A program made the translations under genes and the position numbers. 64,000 nt of DNA from Himantopus leucocephalus (taxonomy: Eukaryota; Chordata; Aves; Charadriiformes; Recurvirostridae): contig RSEF01000002.1 in assembly GCA_003993805.1 (NCBI GenBank), forward strand, positions 95,187,245 to 95,251,244, in the 5' to 3' direction. The notes under the pieces are model-generated. The model did not search any database. It was given only the letters and a program-made list of their open reading frames with translations, and was not told where the DNA came from. The number at the start of each line of letters is the position of its first letter. Position 1 is the stretch's first letter. This document shows positions 1 through 12,839 of this stretch, one piece after another.

Positions 1-3000
1 ATCCTGAAATTAAGTGTTATCATAGCAAGACTCTCCATTTTCTGTTAGCTAACGGAAAAATTAAAATTCTCTACTAGGATAAGGGGAGGAGGGTAAAAAA
101 AACATGACACCAGCATACTGATGCCCATAGTAAAAGTCAATACACATATGCTTTTGCCTTTCTACAACATAACACATCTGTGTTTACTCTAAATCTAAAG
201 TCAAATCACATTTGGTTGGGGGGTTGGTAATTCTCTGAGACTGGCATAGACTGTTTTGGAAATTCACATACTTTTATGATTACAGATCATCTAAAGCCTT
301 CAATACGTGATAAATGTCAAGCAAAGTCAATTCTTAGCTCTCAGTTTTGACAGTTTCCCTTTTAATCTAGATTAGTCTATAAAAGCAATTTCATTTTTTT
401 TAAATAAAGCTAAACTTAAAACACATGTAACTTTTGCCAGATTTCCCTACAAAATCTGTTAATTGTCGTTTAATTATCATGCTTCCCCATCAGGGACTGG
501 AGGGATTCTGGTTCTTTAACAGATTTGACTTCAAATGTGCAAGTAACAAAAACTGGTACCTCAGGATAATCCTGGCTCTCATTAGTGGACTGCCTGAAAA
601 TAAGATGGTTTTTGGGGAAGAGTACAAAAACCCCACAGAAGAAGAAATACTTAATATTTCAGCTGTTCACCGTCTGCTTTGTTGCAGAAAGTATCTTTGT
701 GGTCACATGTTTGAAAGGATTAGGAGATGTAAGCAGTGACCCTCTGAGTGCTTCATACAGAGAACTCCAAGTTTGGGGGGTTTTCAGTGCTCTGTGGTTT
801 GGTGACACGCACTGTGATGGCAGAGTATGTTACCTATCTGTGGGATAGCTATCCCCATTTAAACAATACCTGCTAAAATGCTTGTTAAAACACAGCAATT
901 TGTTTTAGAATGGCTTTTAGTTTTCTAAGAGCCAAGACTCTTGGGTAGGGTTGTGAATAAGCGTGCAAGTGGCTGAACTTGAAGAGCTCATCTCAGCAGT
1001 TCTTATCAGTAACTAGCAATCGACTATCTATACTTTATCCAATAAAAGTGTCATTTAAATAAATTTAATTAGGTTTGAGTTAACATCCCCTGAGAGCACA
1101 TTACATCTTTTAAAGATATTGTTCCAGGCAAGAAGTATTTTCAGAATAGCACTGCTTCATTGGTTAAATTCATATATTTTAAGTTACTGGCATAACCTCA
1201 AGGGCTGAGACATGGTAAAAAAAAAAAAAAAAAGGTGTAGTCTACAGCATAATGACGCAATAGCTTTTTAATAAACTGGCAAATACATATGTACTTGCAT
1301 CTCCCTACTATCACGCTGTATCAGGGTCCTGTTGTCCTTTCAGGGCAGGAGGATTGGTAGAAAAGCAATTTGTTTATTAAATTTCCAACTACAAAGGAAA
1401 ACCATGCTTTTCTGTTACAGAAAGTCTTATATGGATAATTATAATATCCATATATTATATAAATATACTAATTATGGAGCATTATAATAATTAGGTAAGT
1501 TTAGTGTTATATCAATTGAAGTAAGTCTGTAAACAAGGTCTGAATTTCTAAGTAGGTAATTTTTAATCTCAGCTCAGAAAGTTGCTATACTGCAATGTAC
1601 TAGAAGGAGGTACGTATCCCAGAACATGGTGAGAGCAGCAGTTCAGCTCAGTAGTTGTAGTGGTACTCACCAATTCTGCAGTTAAACTCAATTCTCCCCA
1701 ACATCATTTTTCAGGAAATTACAGCCAGATCAAATGGACTCTTTAAAACAAAGTTATTTTAAAATTGATTTGATGGTTTCCTACTTACAGTGATAGGCTT
1801 GGTAAAATAGCAGAACAGGAGAACTGATTAAATTTACTGATGGTTTAGAGTCCAATTCCATACTATTTATGTACCAGGGTAAGCTCTCTGTCTTTAGGGG
1901 ACATATTCTGAATGCGTAAGAGTAACTGTGTTAATATGTATATATTTATTCTTCTTGAATATACAGCTGTCTACCAGAATGCTAATCTGATTATTTTGAG
2001 TTTCTGATATAAAACATCATCATTCAGTTACATTTAAAATAAAAATGGAGTTCTAAGTGTATCTTAAAGTCGTTCCTTTTATTTTCATGCTGTGCAAGAG
2101 AGGACCTTCTTTAAGATGACGGTAACTTTAAACCATTTTGACTTTTGTATCTTCTAATATTTTTGTATAGCTTCTGTTTTCAAGCATAGAACATGAAATA
2201 CAGAAAGTGTTAAGTATACATAAGAGAGCTAGTTACATAACATGAAGGTAGCCAGTAGCACTGCTGAAATATTCACAATTAGAGATAAAATCAATATATT
2301 TAATAATTTAACTCTTAAACACCATTGCAGAACAGGAAGTTCAGTCTTTATTTTCTAAACGGTACCAAGACCTGCTGCCGCTACAACAATGGAGAGAAAG
2401 AAAGCAAAAAGCATTCTCTATTTCTGTAGTTTACAAGGCAGTTTAACATCAACTCAAAATGTAAGATGAACCATGGTACTATTCTCAAAGGCGTTTACTA
2501 TACCTCATCACGCATGTCTGAAGTTGTTTCACAAATAATGTAAGCAAATATGCATTTACCATAATATTTAGCATATTTTCTCTCTTTAATTGTCCTCTGA
2601 CAAAATCAGACACTTTTATTTTTTTTTGTTCAAATCATTCTCTTATTCTGTCTTTTAAGCTTGCTAGCTGTCATGGGCAAGCGTTTTGTTTCATCATTTA
2701 CATCTTGATGTAGCATACACTCTTTTAAAAGCTTCCTGTAGCTGTATAATCTATAAAAATAATGGTGTGAACATTAAGGCAGAGGAACTCGTGGCGTTTT
2801 AAGATCAGTGTCAAAGATTCTATCCCAGGTTAAGTAATAGTAATTAAAAAGACAGGAGACCCGGAGACAAGTTTGCACAAGAGCCAGCGATGGAGACGAA
2901 CCAGCACAGCAGCTATTGGGAATCATTGGGCAAGGACATCTAACTGAATGGTGCTATGTAAACCACTAAACAGCATTGGTTTTGACACATGAATGTTACC

Positions 3001-6000
3001 CTTTAATATACATAATAATCCTCAACATGAAAAATCTGCTGCTGCAGCAAAGACTGAGGTACTTTTCAGTGGCACAACTGCATGGGAGGAATAATTGTGT
3101 AAGGCTAATAAAAGTGACGTAATCAATTTGCAATCATGCTTTCCTGTAAACTCACTTTTAATTTTACATTTCGTAAATACAGGCATTATATCCAGAAAGC
3201 ACGTGGCTCCTTCTGTAGACATGACTGACAAGCCCCATGTGCAATGTGCTTCCAAAACAAACATGACTCAATACCTTTGGGTCGGTAACTCATACAAACG
3301 ATGAAGATGATGTTTTCTGGTAATGTTCCTGAAATGTATCTTAGACAAAGTACCAATTCATATGTTGGAGAAACATAACCAAAATTGGGTTTATAAAAAT
3401 CTGTGTGCTGTGTAATAATTGTGCCTTCTTGTAGGATACACACAGTTACTCAAACTAGTTGATTACATTGCTATACTTAAGCATATTTGTTTTATTAAAA
3501 AAAATACATTCTTGAAATCTACAGTTTTACCAGACCAGCGTGTCTTTCAGCACGAGCACTGTGATAGCCACTTGTGACATAACGCAGGCAAAAGAAAAAC
3601 AAACTATGTGATTTGCCGAACTTACAAAACCCCCTTTTTGTTTAATTTCACAGTGATGGAATCACAGATGTGGGTAAGTTCACAGCTGGCACAATGTGAA
3701 GTGTATTTTCATGTAGGCCAGGCACAAGGTTCTCAGCAGAAGTTACCAGTAATATAATTGGGAGTCCTCAGATCCTAAGTTGATCCCTGCAAGTAGTTAC
3801 AAACCTCTCGGTAGGGATCCTCTTACCTACAGTTTGCTAATTAACCAAGGAAATAATTCACTATTTCTCTATCTGTTTGACAATGTCAGTTTATTTAAAA
3901 CAGAAACCATTTCGTGCTGAGCTATGGCACAAAATATGTGGCTTCTGAAAGGCTGAAAATAGGCTGTAAAAGGCTGTTAAAAAATATCAGAGAGGTTAAT
4001 TAGGAAAGTGAACAGTCAGAGGAGTAACAAGTGCTACCTCCAAACCTATGCTGAAAATGATGTGTATTAAAAGTATTAACCTATCAGACTGCCAGATAAA
4101 TGTTATTTGTTTGGAGTTAAAAAATTAAAATAAAATAAAAATCTCACAGTAATTGGATACTCGGTAAATAATGTATTCAGAAAAAGTATATAAAATTAAT
4201 GGATAACCTAGTCCCTGATTGGCTGAGCCACTTAAAGATTAGACAAATTATAGAATAGAGCTTTAAGGGCTTGTTGACAGGCTATATTCTGAATAGCTCA
4301 GCAGACTAGAATTATTGAGTGTTTCATTGTGTCACAGGTTTCCTTAACCAGAAAAAGTAGATTACTCAGCAATTAACTAAGGACTTTATAAGGACTTCTG
4401 GAGATTAAGATTAAATAAGGTACTGCAGAAGAAAGTGCCCAATGATCAATGTTTCTAACTCAAAAAATGCAAACCCCCCATTTGGTTTCTCTTTGAACTG
4501 GCTTGCTCCAGAGCTAGTCAGCAACAATGAAAGTGATTGCTAGAAGATCAACGAGCTGTTTCTTGTCCGATTCCTGAGGTTACACATTTTCTGAGACTCA
4601 TTTTTTTCTTTTCCTTATGGGATTGATCTGCACTGCTGAAGTCAGTGAATGTGTACGCTGACTTTGACATAATGTTGAGAAATTACTCCTTTCTCCACTG
4701 AAATCACTTGTGAGAAGAATTGCAAAAACTGTTTATCACACAGTATCAAAACCCAGTCTGAGTAAGAAATCATGGATTGTCTCATAATAATGGAAGTTGT
4801 CCACAGGCTTAAGTCTGGTGTGAACTTCAGAAAACAGTTTTAGAGGCTGAAGGGTTTGGGGAAGGTTTTAAATATAAGACATTTTATACGCATTTAAATT
4901 ATATATAAGTATATAATGTTTCATATCTGCATCCACATACACACATGCGTGCACAGAGCAGTCCTCTCCATGCTGGAAAACCCAGACTGTTATCTGTAGC
5001 AGACCTTGAAAGAGTTGTCAAACGTGATCATGCCAGGCAGTTATTTTTCTGTAGTTGCAGTGCACTTTGTTAGCTACATTAAGCACTATGGTTCATACTC
5101 CCTCTCCTAGTGATAAGACCACCAGAAAAGGAGAAGAAACTATGTAACTGCCACAGGGTGAAAACAAGTGTTACAAGAGCATCATTCAGAACACGGAAGG
5201 GTTTGTGTCTATGCTCTGGCATGTGCACAAGGGCCTTTAATTGTCTGGAGAGATCTGCTGAAAACTGCAGAAATGTTCCCCTCATCTGATGGCTCATGTG
5301 AAAATAAGCAACCTAACCAGCAGTAGTGCATACTTTGTAGCTATGCTACTGTTATAGTTAATGAAATATTACTGAGAAGAATCATTTTGGGCGGAGGGGG
5401 GAAAGACAACCATTTTTTCCAACCCTTTTTCCACCACTTCAGCTACTGAAATCTTTCTAAAAGAAGTAATCCAAGACATATTGCATCTAAAGGCTATACA
5501 GACGTGATATATGCACTGACTCTGAACCTCTTCCGGGGCTTAGTTTTGGAGCGTGAGATGCTACCTCATGATCAAGGGGCTGATGTCATCAGCTGGGGAT
5601 GGGTCTGTGGAGCTGCACAGTGGTGTCACACGATGCAGAAACAGAGGCTGTACTATCTGCTGCGACTGGGGGTAGGAGGTTAGGACAAACTCACATTAAC
5701 AGGCCTTTTCCCTCCCCTCCCCATGTTCCCCAAAACTCAGGCTCTGAGGCTACATGTTCATTTCACATTTAACTCTTAGTTCCACTTAGCTCAACTGAGA
5801 GAAGACCATAATGCAAAATTCTATTTAAGCTGAACACAACAGAACCAGCAGCTGTTAAATTGTGCTCATTCGAGCTCTAGTCCCTCCCTCCGTGACAGAT
5901 CAACTACCTCAAATGAAAAGCATCATCAATCGGAGGTTTGTGCATGTAGGTGTACATACAGAGCTCAGGTATGGCATAATGTCAGGTACAAAGCAAGCAA

Positions 6001-6240
6001 CTGAAGGCAAGCTTGGAAAAAAAAAAGAACACCTGCCAGACGGTTTGATCAGAAAGTGTCAGCACGTACAAGGCAGAAAGTTAAGTAATTTTAAACACAA
6101 CTTTAACTGAATCTCTGTTAAGGTTTGCTTCTCAGTTACACACCCGACCGCAGAAGGCATGAGAACTATACCACCGGTTTAACTGTATACACGGAGAGGA
6201 CACAACCTCCACGCCACAGGGGGATGAAAGAAGAGGCCTG
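1..6240. other. AT-rich non-coding stretch, probable first intron of the minus-strand gene
   Basis: This lies downstream, in minus-strand terms, of the exon donor at 6614. I found no convincing second exon here. Open frames are short and lack paired splice signals. Small items are a run of about 18 A at 1216-1233, AT-palindromic DNA around 1430-1500, and a slightly GC-richer block at 2850-2960. A minus-strand donor-like site near 3805-3815 has only about 10 bases between it and the nearest acceptor-like AG, so I did not call an exon. No young repeat was recognised. The intron assignment is inferred from the exon at 6614-6748. Confidence 0.5.
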
Positions 6241-6535
6241 AAACTCGGCGTTCCAACGCCTGGAAAGAAACCGCCAGCCCGAGGGCCACCGGAGCCCCAC
6301 GGCTCAGCAGCAGGCAGCCGGCGGCCAGCCCTTCGCTCCCTACCCGGCGGCGGGCAGGACTGGCGGCAGGGGGGTCAGTGGGAAGCCAGGCGGGAGGCAG
6401 CAGCGGACCGCCGGGCCGCTGAGGGCCCAGAAAGGGCCCAGAGAGCACCGACAGTCCCCGCCGGCGGGGCAGACGGCGCCCCCGGGCAGGTAACGGACGC
6501 CCCGCCCCGCTCGCGGGCACGCCCCAACCGCCTGC

Positions 6536-6945
6536 CGCGAGCATGCGCGGGGGGGGAAGGGGGGGGAAAGGCCGTGGCCGCGCATGCGCGCTGGCCGCCC
6601 CGCGCCCCATTACCTGCGAGCCGCCCGGTGCCGCCGCTTTCTTTTTCTTGGCGGGGCCGCCGCCAGTGCCCGGGCTCGCCGGGCGCTTCTTGCTTCGGGA
6701 TGGGGCGCCGGCGGGGGAAGAGGCCGCCGCGGGGGTCAGACTCGCCATTTCTCCCCGCTCCCGGCCCCTCCGCGGCCCGGGCTGAGCACGTCGGCGGGGC
6801 GGAACCGGGAGAGAGCGTTCCCCCCCCACACACCACCACCTCCTCGTCTCGCNCCGCCCCCCCCCCCGCACACAGCGCGCGCGAGGCAGCCCCTTGCGCA
6901 GGCGCGGCGGCGGCGCGGGCGCTGTCTGCGGGCGGGCATGCGCAG
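6536..6945. promoter_or_regulatory. Cluster of NRF-1-like palindromes
   Basis: A perfect GCGCATGCGC lies at 6580-6589, with related forms GCATGCGC at 6541-6548 and GCATGCGCAG at 6936-6945, and a TTGCGCAGGCGC half-type near 6893-6904. The NRF-1 consensus is TGCGCATGCGCA. Such clusters are typical of CpG-island promoters of housekeeping genes. The first two lie just inside intron 1 and the others upstream of the start codon. Binding is inferred from motif match only. Confidence 0.6.
6614..6748 (-). CDS. First coding exon of an unidentified nuclear protein (45 codons, continues leftward)
   Basis: The ATG at 6748-6746 has G at -3 and G at +4, a strong vertebrate start context. The frame runs 45 codons and reaches a textbook donor, CAG|GTAATG, with the exon ending exactly on a codon boundary at 6614. 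The peptide begins MASLTPAAAS and is rich in Ala, Ser, Pro and Gly, as is common for disordered N termini encoded in CpG islands. It has KKR at residues 20-22 and KKKK at 34-37, separated by 11 residues: a good bipartite nuclear-localisation signal with a PASP proline-directed phosphosite between. No second exon is recognised within the 6.6 kb to the left, so intron 1 is long. I do not recognise the family. A DNA- or RNA-associated nuclear protein is an inference from the basic clusters alone. Confidence 0.72.
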
Positions 6946-7289
6946 TGGCAGCGGCGCGACCGTCCCCTCCCCCCGGCCGCGCTCCGTGAGGGAGGCTGTT
7001 AGCGCGGGGCGGGGGCAGAGTTGTCGGTGGCGGCGGTTTGACCTCCACTTGTGAAGCTTTCCACCTCGGGCCTGTGAGGCCGGTGCTTTAGCAGCTGGGG
7101 CTGAAGCTGGTAGGAAGGAGCACGCCTCCTCATTGCTTCCTCCCCACCCCCCGCCCCAGCCTGCGGTAGCCCGGGCCCCTTCTCGCAGGCCCCGGCTGTG
7201 GCGGCGGGGCCGGCCCCCGAGGGGAGCTCAGCGGCGCGTACCTCGCCTGGCTGCGCGGCCCCGGGCTCGGCCTGGCCCCCGTGTGCGTG

Positions 7290-10200
7290 GGAGGTGACAA
7301 AACGTGGCGAGCTTTGGTTTTGCAAACCGTAGGAGGTAGTAAGTGTGCAAGGCTGGGAAGGGTGCTGTGGCTGCGTGCCTTATATCACAGAGGCTTTTGA
7401 GGCCTGCAGTCATTTGGGTAGTGTAAAATAAAAAGCTCTGTGAGACCAGACTGACTACAAGCTGTAGTTTGGGAGATGGGGAACCTAGTCCATGCACAGC
7501 GTGAGTGATGGAGGACAGTGCTGTGTATGCAGGCAATTGCTGTCTTAAGCATGCCCAAAGTGAGGTAAAGTTTATGCGAAATGCTTTCAGACCACAAGAA
7601 GGGTCTGTGAGTCTCAAATGTGTCAGCTTTTTCCAGTTGCCTTGATAAAACATGCAGCTGATTTTAATTGCTCCCTTCAGCTCTAAGATCGTGAGCTCCG
7701 AGAAGCCTACCAATAAGTGTTCTATGATATTGTCCACACTTAAACTGTATAATCTCTTTAAATGCAAGTTGCAAGTAATTACAGTTGTCATTAAATATTT
7801 CAAAATATGACTACAGATAACTGTTAGTAAATGTCCTTCTGGGTTATTCATGCTGTTAGAGATTCGGTTGCTTTCATCCTGTTTTGACAGGGCTAGGGAA
7901 CTGGTCCAGCAATTTTTCCTCTGGTTGGAATCTGGAGTAATTTTGCACTGCTACAATGTATCAGAATGGATTTGTGGTGATTGGTACTGTGCTCCAGAGT
8001 GTTTTCACCATCCTTTTACCGTCTGTGCTGTTTCGTACCCTACCCCAGAAAACTGGTTGGTGGTAATACGGGGCTGCAGACAGTTCTCAAGCTGCTTGAT
8101 GGCTCATAAAATGTTCTTAGCTTCCTTATGCTTGCATGCACCTGCATTCAACATACTGGTCATCTTATTACCATATTTGTTTGAGCTACCTCTACGCAAT
8201 GCCAGACTACTAGGTTTCTAGCTGCAGCTGTATGAGATTCTGCCCCAGCTCATGCCTTGTGGAGAGGCAGAGGTCCAAGAAGTTGATATTCAGGCATAAA
8301 AATTAGGTCACGTTTATAGACGGTGCTGTAATGAGGACTGAGCTTGGTCACAGTAGGGGTGCCAGGCAGTGCTATGTAAAACAAAAGCTTTGAAGGTGGC
8401 CTGAAAGAGAGTTGAGGACAAAAGCCTGGACTTACAGGCTATGTTCCAGGCACCTGTGTATGTGGCAGAAAAGCAGTACAAGATTTGCTTTCCAGGGGCG
8501 TAAGCGAGGCCTTGTACAAACATCCAAGCCCCATCTTCTCCTTCCCAACTGTAGTTACAATCTTTCTGTCTGAGTATGCAGGCTGGTAAATGCTATTGCT
8601 TTTGCCCTTAGTGATTGTTTTAGGCTAATGTGTGCTATGCAGTATGTTTCTTCTCACTTCAGATGACAGCCTCCTGTTGCAGGCTCAAGATGGTGACCTG
8701 AGTTTGAAATTAGCAGGGACACTGGGAATTGCAGGGAAGTTGCGTCCCCTGACAAAGCCAAATCTGCTTTGCTATGTTCTCAAAGCGTTGATCTTCTCTT
8801 AGTCAGCCTTTTTTTGTTCCCAGGGCTGGGTCCCATCTCTTTCCCACGCACATGCTGTGTGCTCAGCTCCCAGGCATGCCCAATTAAAAAGAAAGCATAC
8901 CTTATCATAAGAATGTTTTTACTGAGAGGAGCAGCTCTAACGCTACTGCAGAGTAGATGCTGCATGTGAATCATGCAGAGAATTAATGTGCTGCATCAGT
9001 GGAAGTTTTTAAATAGCACTTAGCCAGGCATTTCCTTATCTGTACCCATTTTTATCAATCAGTTTACTAAAAACAAAATCAGAACTCCCATGTGTATTGC
9101 AACAATATTAAGTACAATACAATTTTACACTGTACCAAATGCTTTACTATCCCAGAAGGCCTACAACTCATTGGAAAATAGCAATAATGGCAATGTAAAC
9201 GTTGAGAGTATCCGCAGGGGATGAGTAATAGAATTAGGATGTGGGAAGGGCTGTGGAGTTGCAAGGCTGCTTTCTCCCTGCTCCTTGAGTGGCTGTCCAC
9301 ACCCAGCCCTGCTGAAAATCAAGAGGTGTTGTTCTGGTGAATAAGTGCAATATATATCTTGCTAGGTTCCTGCTACACACTTAAATGGGCAGTTGCTTTG
9401 TCATATGGACGAGGGCTTGCCTGAAGAAGTGCAAATTGTAATCGCTAGTCTGGCGTGGTGTGACGTGGCTTGTCCTGCTGTTCATTTTGAACCTGGCTCG
9501 AGGTGAATGCTGTTTCCCTCACTGGTACTGCAAGGTCTATTTTTTATATGCTGCCTCACTAATAAGAAAATTAAATACAGCTCAGCAATAACCCTGCATG
9601 CTCTTTGATGTGAGCAGTCACCCACCTGCCTGTTAGTAATAGCCTCAGTGAACTGGAAAGGTTCCTTGTACTTTTCTTGGTAATATGTGAGGAAAAATGC
9701 AGGATTCTCCTGAAATTGGGAAGAAGATCTCAGGCTCCTATTCCAGGTTTGTGAGATGGGGTTTTGGTTTTGTTGTTTGGGTGTTTTTTTCACCCTTTGA
9801 CTGGATGAAAATTGACCACTAATTAGTTTTCTCATCATGGAGGGGGGATTAATCCAGTGTGAAGCTGTTGAGGCACATGAGGGGTGGCAAGTGCCTCACG
9901 ATTAGGATAATTTAAGATTTTTATTTTTTTTTCTTAATGGAGGAAGAAAGCTATGAAAGTGTTTGGAAAACCAGTAGAAGGATCTTTAGCATGAGCTAGG
10001 ATAAAGCGGAGTAGAGAGAACGAGGCCTCTGGCAGCAGTGTTCTGCCCCTGAGCTGTGAGTGTCCTGGGAGGGCCCTGCCGTGCATGTGGCTCTGCTGTG
10101 AGCTGCAAGGCATGACATCAGCTGCTGGGACAGCAAGGACTGAAACAGAGGAGTATGGTCTACCGTTATGAATGTCAGTAATGTGTATCTGGAGGTGCAG

Positions 10201-12660
10201 GGGCAGCAGATGGAGAAGATCCGGTTAGGGCAGCACACACTGCATCAGAGCTGCTCCCTGCCCTAGCCACAGGAGTGGCTTCCTAGAGGGTAGAGTTGTG
10301 CCAGCTCCCTTCCCACCGGTATAGCGGAGTGGCTGGTTGCAGTGGGACGCCCTCCAACTGCCATGTTCAGGCTCTGCGGGAGCAAATGCCTTGGATGCTT
10401 TTGGACCAAATGAATTGGTACTCTTCTGTTGCACCAAAAGGAAAAGGGCTGGTCTCTGCAACTGTGAATTTATTCTGTTCCAACCTTTGAAATGAAATCT
10501 CTCTCTCTGTACCCAATTTACATCCTACCTGGCTGTTTAGCTTTCAACATTGCTACTATTACTTCTGTACTACCAGAAAAATGGAGGGGTTAAAGACAAA
10601 ATTGTCTGTGGCTTCACTCATTGGCCATATTGCCATTTATAAGATTATTAGGTATTTAGAAGGGTGCAAGATAACATACATAGTCCCTCTGTATAACACT
10701 GAATTAAAATGAAGTTTTTAAACATAACCTCTTTTTTTTACTTTTCTTATCTACAAAGTAGGGATAACTTTGTGCTGGATGGTAGGTTGAACTCAACATA
10801 GGAAGTTCTGGCAGTTGAGAAATAGCTCCTAGTGATGGTTGTAGTAGTAGTAATTTGTACCATTATAATTTCCTGGCAACAGTATCAGACAGCATTTCTG
10901 TGAATTTATGCATCTTAACAACATTGCACAGATGCAATTTGTGCTATAATTTTTAAGTCTTAAACTCTTTAAAAAGACTTAAGTTTAATTAAAACCTTTT
11001 TTTTTCTTTTGGTTGTGTATGTGTCTACTGGATGTTTTTTGCATTTTTATAGAGGTTCTGGAAAAAGAAAGGATTGAAGTTCTTAGCTTCACCGCTCTAT
11101 CAGGTGAAAAGCAATGGATTCCTGCAGGGTAGCTTGTGAGGTCTGATGGCATTTTGTACATTATTCTTTAAAAGTACTTGGAGGCTTTGATGACTTTTCA
11201 GAGCCTGCAGCGTGAACTCTTGTAATTTGCATTTGTTCCCTGCAATTTGCAGCTGTGGGCATTGCACTAGCTTTGTTTAAATATAATGCCGAATGCCTTT
11301 AAAATAGGTATTTGAACTTTGGATTAAGGAGACTACTTTTGTAATATTAAAGGCCTTTTTACTGCACACATCAAATATCTAACTTTCAATGCAGTCTTCC
11401 TGTTAGAAGTTTTGAAAAAGCCATTTCTATATTCTTCTTAACACAAAAAGAAAAGCAAGGTCTTTAGAAATGCCTTTTGTACCATTTTCCTAGTAGCCTT
11501 CCTTCTCAAAGTTTATTTTAAAATGTGATCAATTTGACACATCAGAAATGAGCAATAAGAGATGAGTCAAAGTGTTGTTCTGTTTGCATTTTAGTTGTAC
11601 TTTATTTGATTTTTTTGCTACTAACTCAATAAAGTTGTGTTGGCAGTACACTTGCCATTTATCAGTGTTGTCACCTGAAGTGTGGACTTCTCACCAAAAA
11701 TTGTATGCATGCTGTGTCTGGCACGTTTAACCAAAATACTGTGTAGGAAAGTGAAATCTAACCAAAAAGGTTATGTTAAATACAGATTAAATACTCTATG
11801 GTAAAATAGAGTTCTACACTGGAAAAAAATATGACATGTAGTCTTTTACTTTGATTTTGAACATTATTCTATTTGTGTACACTGTAAAAGGAAGAAACAC
11901 CATTGTGTAGTTAAGGGAACCCCGTATTCTATATATCCTGGCTAATTATTTATTACACAATATTTATCATATTTACCCACTGTCTTGAAAGATTTATGAA
12001 TTAATTTATTGTATTAGATTTAATCTTTTTGAAAGTGACGATGGGTTAAGAATTTCCCTATTTAGTTTCCATTCAGATTCCCATGAATGTTTTCTGCAGT
12101 TATTCATGTGAACAAGTTCTTGATTTCTGAAATGCTCAGCTGAGAAAGATAAAAATGTCATGATCCTCATTTGCATAATCTTTAATGCAGTAACCACCTT
12201 GAAAATGCTGTAGGTTTGTAGACTGAAAAAAATGTGGGTTAGCTGAGTAAGTAATCTGATTTATGAACATAAGATCTTGGTGGGATGGCAAATATTTTGC
12301 AAGCAATCTGGAGACTGAGCATGATGATGTAATTAATTTATTAATAATTCCAAATAAGGAATAAATTCAAAGAAATAAAAATGTCCCATTGAATTCATTA
12401 ACAGAACAGGGGTTGGAGTCACTGAATAAATTGCTCACAGGGATTCGCTCATGCATCCCTGCTTGTTAGAGCAAGTCTTCTAGTGCTATAGGACTTTTTG
12501 TTCTATAGTAATTTTGCATTTGCTTGTAGATTAAGGTTGTGGTATTTTTATTGCAATTAGGATATAAATTTAAGTACGTTAATATTGCCAACAGTATCTC
12601 TAAGTGTTAGTGGGCCACCTGTGAATATTATCTGCTTTGCTCAGTATTAGTTTATCGGTG
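7290..12660. other. Non-coding stretch between island 1 and the first assembly gap
   Basis: This is moderately AT-rich, with no recognised conserved exon and no clearly classifiable repeat. Two divergent open frames meet at about 7850: 207 codons on the minus strand (7851-7228, whose last part enters the GC-rich island) and 123 codons on the plus strand (7850-8221). Neither has a recognisable domain. A short hairpin with 8-bp perfect arms lies at 9869-9898. An AATAAA occurs at about 11627, but no transcript structure points to it. Confidence 0.4.
9869..9898. repeat. Short perfect inverted repeat (8-bp arms)
   Basis: TGAGGCAC at 9869-9876 is complementary to GTGCCTCA at 9891-9898, with a 14-base loop. 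It could form a small hairpin. No flanking gene gives it a role, and short inverted repeats of this size occur by chance. Confidence 0.3.
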
Positions 12661-12682
12661 CAAAAAAAAAAAAAAAAAAAAA

Positions 12683-12711
12683 NNNNNNNNNNNNNNNNNN
12701 NNNNNNNNNNN
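12683..12711. other. Assembly gap (29 N) between an A-run and a T-run
   Basis: About 21 A precede the gap and about 15 T follow it. The flanking homopolymers are probably why sequencing or assembly failed here. The true length and content are unknown. Confidence 0.97.
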
Positions 12712-12839
12712 TTTTTTTTTTTTTTTAAATGCAGACTAGGGATCCAGGTGCTAGATAAACCACTCTGGTGGGTGCTGAACTAGTCAGACCGCACCCCGTG
12801 TCTTAGCCAAGGTCTGCGAGAGTCTCTGCTGAGTTGCTA

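Larger units (their letters stand above)
6240..7290. promoter_or_regulatory. CpG island 1, promoter region of the minus-strand gene
   Basis: Base composition changes abruptly from AT-rich to very GC-rich, with dense CpG. The island covers the first coding exon (6614-6748, minus) and its upstream region. No TATA box is evident, as usual for CpG-island promoters. GC-box sequence occurs near 6497-6508. On the minus strand a GGCGAG|GTACGC donor-like site sits at 7240-7242 and could serve an alternative non-coding first exon. An N at 6853 in a C-run marks uncertain assembly. The transcription start cannot be read from sequence; roughly 6780-7050 is plausible. Confidence 0.85.

Noticed and set aside
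3800..3850. Minus-strand donor-like site TGTAG|GTAAGAGG
   Set aside because: The nearest acceptor leaves only about 10 bases, too short to accept as an exon without transcripts.
6179..7054. Several overlapping frames of 140-289 codons in CpG island 1
   Set aside because: Apart from the 45-codon segment before the donor, they run through splice sites and an N and have low-complexity translations.
11600..11680. AATAAA with downstream GT-rich DNA, as a gene 3' end
   Set aside because: No exon or terminal frame leads into it; the hexamer is common by chance in AT-rich DNA.
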